A stretch of 64,000 nucleotides of DNA from positions 140,328,491 through 140,392,490 of the forward strand of contig NC_062213.1 in assembly GCF_902686445.1 (NCBI RefSeq), written 5' to 3'. Source of the DNA: Sciurus carolinensis. Taxonomy: Eukaryota; Chordata; Mammalia; Rodentia; Sciuridae. Made by a program: the position numbers and the translations under genes. The number at the start of each line of letters is the position of its first letter. Positions within the stretch are counted from its first letter, which is position 1. The notes under the pieces were generated by a model. The model searched no databases and was not told the DNA's origin. It was given only the letters and a program-made list of their open reading frames with translations. Positions 60,424 through 64,000 of this stretch are shown one piece after another.

Positions 60424-60679
60424 CTAGAAGACCCAAAAAACTCCACCAGAAGATGTCTAGAGCTGATACATGAATTCAGCAAAGTATCAAGATACTTTCA
60501 TAGCAATAGTTTTCCTATACTCCAAGAGTGATTCTGCTAAGAAAGAAATCAGGAAAACCAGCCCTTTCACAATAATATCAAAACAAAATATAATATTTGG
60601 AAATTAATCTAACCAAGGAAGTAAAAGGTCATTGTAGAATACTTAAGAAAGAAACTGAAGAAAAACAAAACTTAGATGA

Positions 60680-60943
60680 ATGAAGGACTCGCATGTTCTT
60701 AGGCAAGCAAAATTAATATTGTCAAAATGGTCATACTACCAAAAACAATATACAGATTCAATAAAATCCCATCAAAATATGAATGACATTCTTCACAGAA
60801 TTAGGAAAAAAGTCTTAAAATCTTTGGGAGAAAAGAGACCCCAAATAGCCAAAGCAATCCTGACCAAGATAATCAATGCAGGAGTCATCATAATACCTGA
60901 TCCGAAATTATACTACAGAGCTATAGTAACTAAAACAAGCTGA
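60680..60943 (+). pseudogene. L1 ORF2 post-RT fragment
   Basis: 87 codons downstream of the LTR. The recognisable end is A-K-A-I-L-T-K, then I-I-P-D-P-K-L-Y-Y-R-A-I-V-T-K-T. The first half is frameshifted relative to L1. It is part of the ORF2 pseudogene. Confidence 0.8.
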
Positions 60944-62149
60944 TATTGGCATAAAAATAGATATGAAAACAAGCAGAATAGAATGTAAGACATAGAGACA
61001 AACCTATATACTTACATCTATCTGATATTTGACAAAGGTGTCAAAATGTATGTTGGAATAAAGCTAGCATATTTAGCAAATGGTGATGGGAAACCAGATA
61101 TCCATATGTAGAAGAATGAAATTAGATCCCCCACACATTCACAAAAGTCAAATAAAATTGTATCAAAAACTCAGGAATTGGACCAGAAGTCTTGCAACTG
61201 CTGTAAGATAACATTAGGGGAAACTCTCCATGATAGAGATGCAGGGACCAATTTCTTCAACAAGAACCATAAAACTCAAGAAGTAAAATCAAGAATCAAT
61301 AACTGGGATGCCACCAAATTAAAGAGTTTCTGCACAGTAAAGGAAACAAGAATGTGAAGAAAGAGTCTACAGAATGGGAGAAAATCTTTACCTGCTGCTC
61401 CTTTGACAGGAAATTCATATCCAGATGTACAAAGAACTAAAAAAACTTACCACAAAACATATAACCCAATCAATAAATGGGTAAAAGGACTAATCAGACA
61501 TTCCTCAAAATAAAAAAAAAAAAAAAACATAAAAGGCCACCAAATAATTGAAAAACAAATGTTCAACACTTCTAGCAATCAGGTAAATGTAAATCAAAAC
61601 TACACTAAGATTTCATCTCACTCCAGTCAGAATGGCAATTATCAAGAGCACAAATAATAATAAATTCTGGTGAGGATGTGGGGGAAAAGGTACACTCACA
61701 TGGTGGTGGAGCTGCAAATTAGTACAACCACTGTGGAAAGCAGTATGGAGAATCTAGAAATGGAACCAAATCACTATGTCACCATATGACTCAGCTCTCC
61801 CATTCCTTGGTATTTATTACCCAAAAGAATTAAAATCAGTATACTATAGTGATAAAGTTATTTCAATGTTTCTTGCAACACAATTCACAGTAGTCAAATT
61901 CTGCTATCAGTTCAGGTACCCATAAATAGGTGAATGGATCAAGAAAATGTGGTCTATATACACAATGGGGTTTTACACAGCCATAAAGAAGAATGAAATT
62001 ATGGCATTTGCTGATAAATTAATGGAAATGGAGAACATCATTGTAAGTGAATGACTCAGACTCAGAAAATCAAGGGTTGAATGTTTCTTCCACATGTGGA
62101 AGCTAGAACAAAATAAGGGAAAAAAATTTGAGGGGAATCAAATATTATA

Positions 62150-62490
62150 AGAATAAAGGGAAGATCAGTGAAGTAGAAAGAGATCATGAAGGAGGCAGGA
62201 TGAACAGGAAAGGAAATATGGAATGAATTTAATAAAATCACATCATGTGCATATATAAATGTGCCACAAGAAATTTCACTTTTATGTACATGTAGAAAGT
62301 ACCAATCAAAAATAAATAAACAAGCAAAACTAAGATCAGTAGAATAGAGGAATAAGAACAGGCAGAGGGAACAGGGAAGGAAAAGGGGGGAATGCGGATT
62401 GAAATCAAATTCCATGCATGTTTGATTTTGTCAAAATGAACTCAACTACTACATATAACTATAGTGCTCTAATAATAAATAAAGATATGT
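62150..62490 (+). repeat. Tandemly duplicated L1 3' UTR modules
   Basis: Two related blocks follow ORF2. The first (62155-62325) begins near 'ggaagatcagtgaagtagaaagag' and ends in 'caaaaataaataaacaag'. The second (62328-62490) begins 'actaagatcagtagaatagag', carries 'gggaatgcggattgaaatcaaattcc', and ends 'ctctaataataaataaag'. The shared purine-rich core suggests a duplicated 3' UTR module, or a second L1 3' end placed directly behind the first. Confidence 0.6.
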
Positions 62491-62499
62491 GTTCCCAAA

Positions 62500-63299
62500 C
62501 ATGAGAAAAAAATCAATAGGACCTGATACTGACCATATACAGCTATTTGAGGGACCTCACATATCTTGCTCAGAGGATGGTCTAATGTGCAAACTTGGAA
62601 TAAATGAGAGACAATTTTGAAGCAAAGATAATGAGGTAGACTTTAAACACACTAATTGGGTATGTCAAAATCATACACATGGTGATTACTAGGAGAAAAA
62701 ATTATCTAATGTGAACAAATGAAATGAATATAAAAAACTCACAAAAGACTCAAATAAATGGTCATCGCTTATTTATAAATGGTCATTGAGTCACAAGAAA
62801 ATCAAATGATTCTCAAAATTCAAATACCACAGGAAGATTCATTAATATGAAAAATTTAGAGTGTAAACTTCATTTGACAGAAAGAACATAAGCCTCTGTG
62901 ATTGGAATTCCCTTGAACGATGAGTTCAGAAGCCCTACCGAAAAGCACTGAGGAGAGTAAGAGGTGAAAACATAGTGACAACGTTGATTGTCCTTTTGGG
63001 GAGTTTGCTTGAAGGGGAAGAAGAAGAGATTCAGTACCATCTGTCAGATGAATGAATCCTTCTCCATCTTCTCCTACCCATTAAAAATCTTGCCTTCCAT
63101 CTCACATTCAAAACTCTGTTACTTCTTCCCTGAACCAATTTTCCATGTGGTAGTAACAAAGTGCCCACAGGTTAAAGACCAGCCCCTGTGTACACTGTTT
63201 CCTAAAATTTAGAACTTCACTGTGATCTAAATATTTCAAGGGATTTATGTTTCCCTGGTTCAATGAGATCAGACTCTTCAACCCAAAGCCATGCATTCA
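62500..63299. other. Non-coding stretch, nothing recognised
   Basis: AT-rich DNA downstream of the L1, with no assignable repeat or gene. Confidence 0.5.
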
Positions 63300-64000
63300 C
63301 ATATTCATTCAATCATGCAACTGATATTTATGATTTAGTATGTGCCAGACATCATTGTGAATGCTGATCTACAGAACTGGATAAAACTGGCACAAATCCT
63401 ACCTTCATGGAAGCTTACTTTCCAGTCAGACAGGTGAAGAGTCCAAAGGACAAACAATGTGTGTATAATGCTTGCCTGGTGTGAAGCCGCCTAGTGTGGA
63501 GGTTAAGAGCACAACTCACAGAGTTAGGTGGATTGTTAGGATCCATCTTGATCCTGGGCAAATTCCTTAATCTCTCTGTTTTACTCAACCACAGAATGGG
63601 ATTAATGATAGTGCAGAACTCTAAGTATTGTTAGGATAATTAAGTAAGTTAGCGTTTCTTCAGTACTTAGAACAGTTCATTGCTCATAGAAAGTCCAGTT
63701 TAAGTTCTTGCTAAATAGTTTAGGCTAAACAACAAAAATAAAGGAAACAGAAGGAGAAGTAGGAGATTTCAGAACTCTAAATCAGGGAGCCTGGGAAAGT
63801 GACATGCAGGCAGAGTTAAGAAAGTCAAACAGAAAATTAGCATTTTGATGCTTTAGGGAAGAATATTCTAGACAGAAGTAACTGAAAAAGCAATAAGGCA
63901 AGAGTTTGCCTGGTGCATCTGAGGAACTCTACAGAAGATGTGGTAGATAAGCTAGGACACAGTGAGGGACAGCTAATGAGACAACACCAGAGTGGGGTAA
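63300..64000 (-). mobile_element. LINE2, antisense, interrupted by a MIR; runs off the window
   Basis: 63300-63460 is the reverse complement of the L2 tail ('attcattcaatcatgcaactgatatttatg..tagtatgtgccagacatcattgtgaatgctg'). 63760-64000 continues as reverse-complement L2 ('agaatattctagacagaagtaactg', 'agagtttgcctggtgcatctgaggaac'). The MIR at 63480-63715 sits between. The element continues beyond the end of the window. Confidence 0.68.
63480..63715 (+). mobile_element. MIR SINE, sense, inside L2
   Basis: A nearly complete MIR: 'agtgtggaggttaagagcacaactcacagagttag', 'gatcctgggcaaattccttaatctctctgttttactcaaccacagaatggg', 'attaatgatag', 'attgttaggataattaagtaagtta' and 'cagtacttagaacagttcattgctcatag'. 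It is among the better-preserved MIR copies here. Confidence 0.85.

Larger units (their letters stand above)
58341..62050 (+). pseudogene. L1 ORF2 (endonuclease plus reverse transcriptase), broken
   Basis: The endonuclease start retains the ITLNVNGLNS-type block with its Asn and the LQE-H-L block with its Glu (about 58365-58475). KAGLAILISDKADF follows (58540-58728). The reverse transcriptase keeps HDQVGF and an [10 protein letters not shown] block (59482-59718). Its F-A-D-D site reads F-A-N-D (about 59959-59972), losing a catalytic aspartate. The LTR at 59988-60423 splits the frame directly after this motif. The post-RT region (60680-60943) keeps PDPKLYYRAIV. Several frameshifts and stops confirm it is dead. 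Confidence 0.88.
54785..62330 (+). mobile_element. Nearly full-length old L1, sense, split by a MaLR LTR
   Basis: The probable 5' UTR starts near 54785: 'cgagcggagagaagatggtggatcag' contains a YY1-like aagatggtgg, the usual L1 start element. A long T/C-rich 5' UTR with a TG microsatellite follows (56000-56580). Next come ORF1-like text (57340-58200), ORF2 (58341-62050) and the 3' UTR. Without the 436-bp LTR the length is about 7.1 kb, close to a full-length L1. Many stops, frameshifts and a lost catalytic residue show it cannot move. The 5' boundary is inferred, since no target duplication was found. Confidence 0.75.

Noticed and set aside
62062..62415. 117-codon minus-strand frame with hydrophobic stretches
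   Set aside because: It is antisense to the L1 ORF2 end and 3' UTR; purine-rich L1 sense strand gives long Phe/Leu/Ser-rich antisense frames.
1..64000. Bacterial-type operons, phage or plasmid genes
   Set aside because: No coding density, ribosome-binding sites or bacterial genes; abundant mammalian SINEs, LINEs and LTRs identify vertebrate nuclear DNA.

Overview
This window is mammalian nuclear DNA with no convincing protein-coding gene, rRNA, tRNA or CRISPR array. It is AT-rich, every long open frame is either repeat-derived or unsupported, and nearly all recognisable sequence is interspersed repeats. Three lineage markers point to a squirrel-type rodent (Sciuridae): tRNA-derived ID SINEs with the squirrel-style tail (41592-41680, 41900-42029), a B1-ID composite SINE (6800-6987), and young L1 3' ends that carry degenerate telomere-like hexamers (18902-19378, 49636-49863). 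This assignment rests on recalled family features; no search was run.

Layout. 0-6.2 kb: little of note, then an old antisense L1 split by an ERVL (MLT2-type) LTR with a 5-bp target duplication. 6.2-16 kb: a B1-ID SINE, two MIRs, MLT1 and MaLR-type LTRs, an ancient L1 piece, an (AC)21 tract and a MER5A-type hAT element. 16-19.4 kb: a 5'-truncated L1 and an antisense L1 3' end with a 14-bp target duplication. 21-29.4 kb: an L1 split by a MaLR LTR, an ancient L1 split by a younger L1, an MLT2-type LTR and two more MaLR LTRs. 29.4-40 kb: the least repeat-dense part, with an L1 3' end and an L2 split by an MLT1 LTR. 40-49.9 kb: MLT2, several antisense L2 pieces, two ID SINEs, MIRs and a second L1 tail with telomere-like repeats. 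52-54.7 kb: L2 and MIR. 54.8-62.5 kb: a nearly full-length but dead L1 (5' UTR, ORF1-like region, ORF2, 3' UTR) split by a MaLR LTR. 63.3-64 kb: antisense L2 interrupted by a MIR.

There is no gene network to describe. The readable biology is a nested-insertion history: L2, MIR, MER5A and MLT1/MLT2 are the old layer, middle-aged L1s were later hit by MaLR LTRs, and the youngest layer is squirrel-type L1 tails and ID SINEs. At six sites the insertion footprint (target duplication) can be read directly, and in two of the LTR-in-L1 cases removing the LTR plus one duplication copy restores recognisable L1 sequence. The open questions are a few non-repeat stretches (2.45-2.7 kb, 10.5-10.8 kb, 37.0-38.6 kb) that could hold conserved elements or exons of a non-coding or flanking gene.
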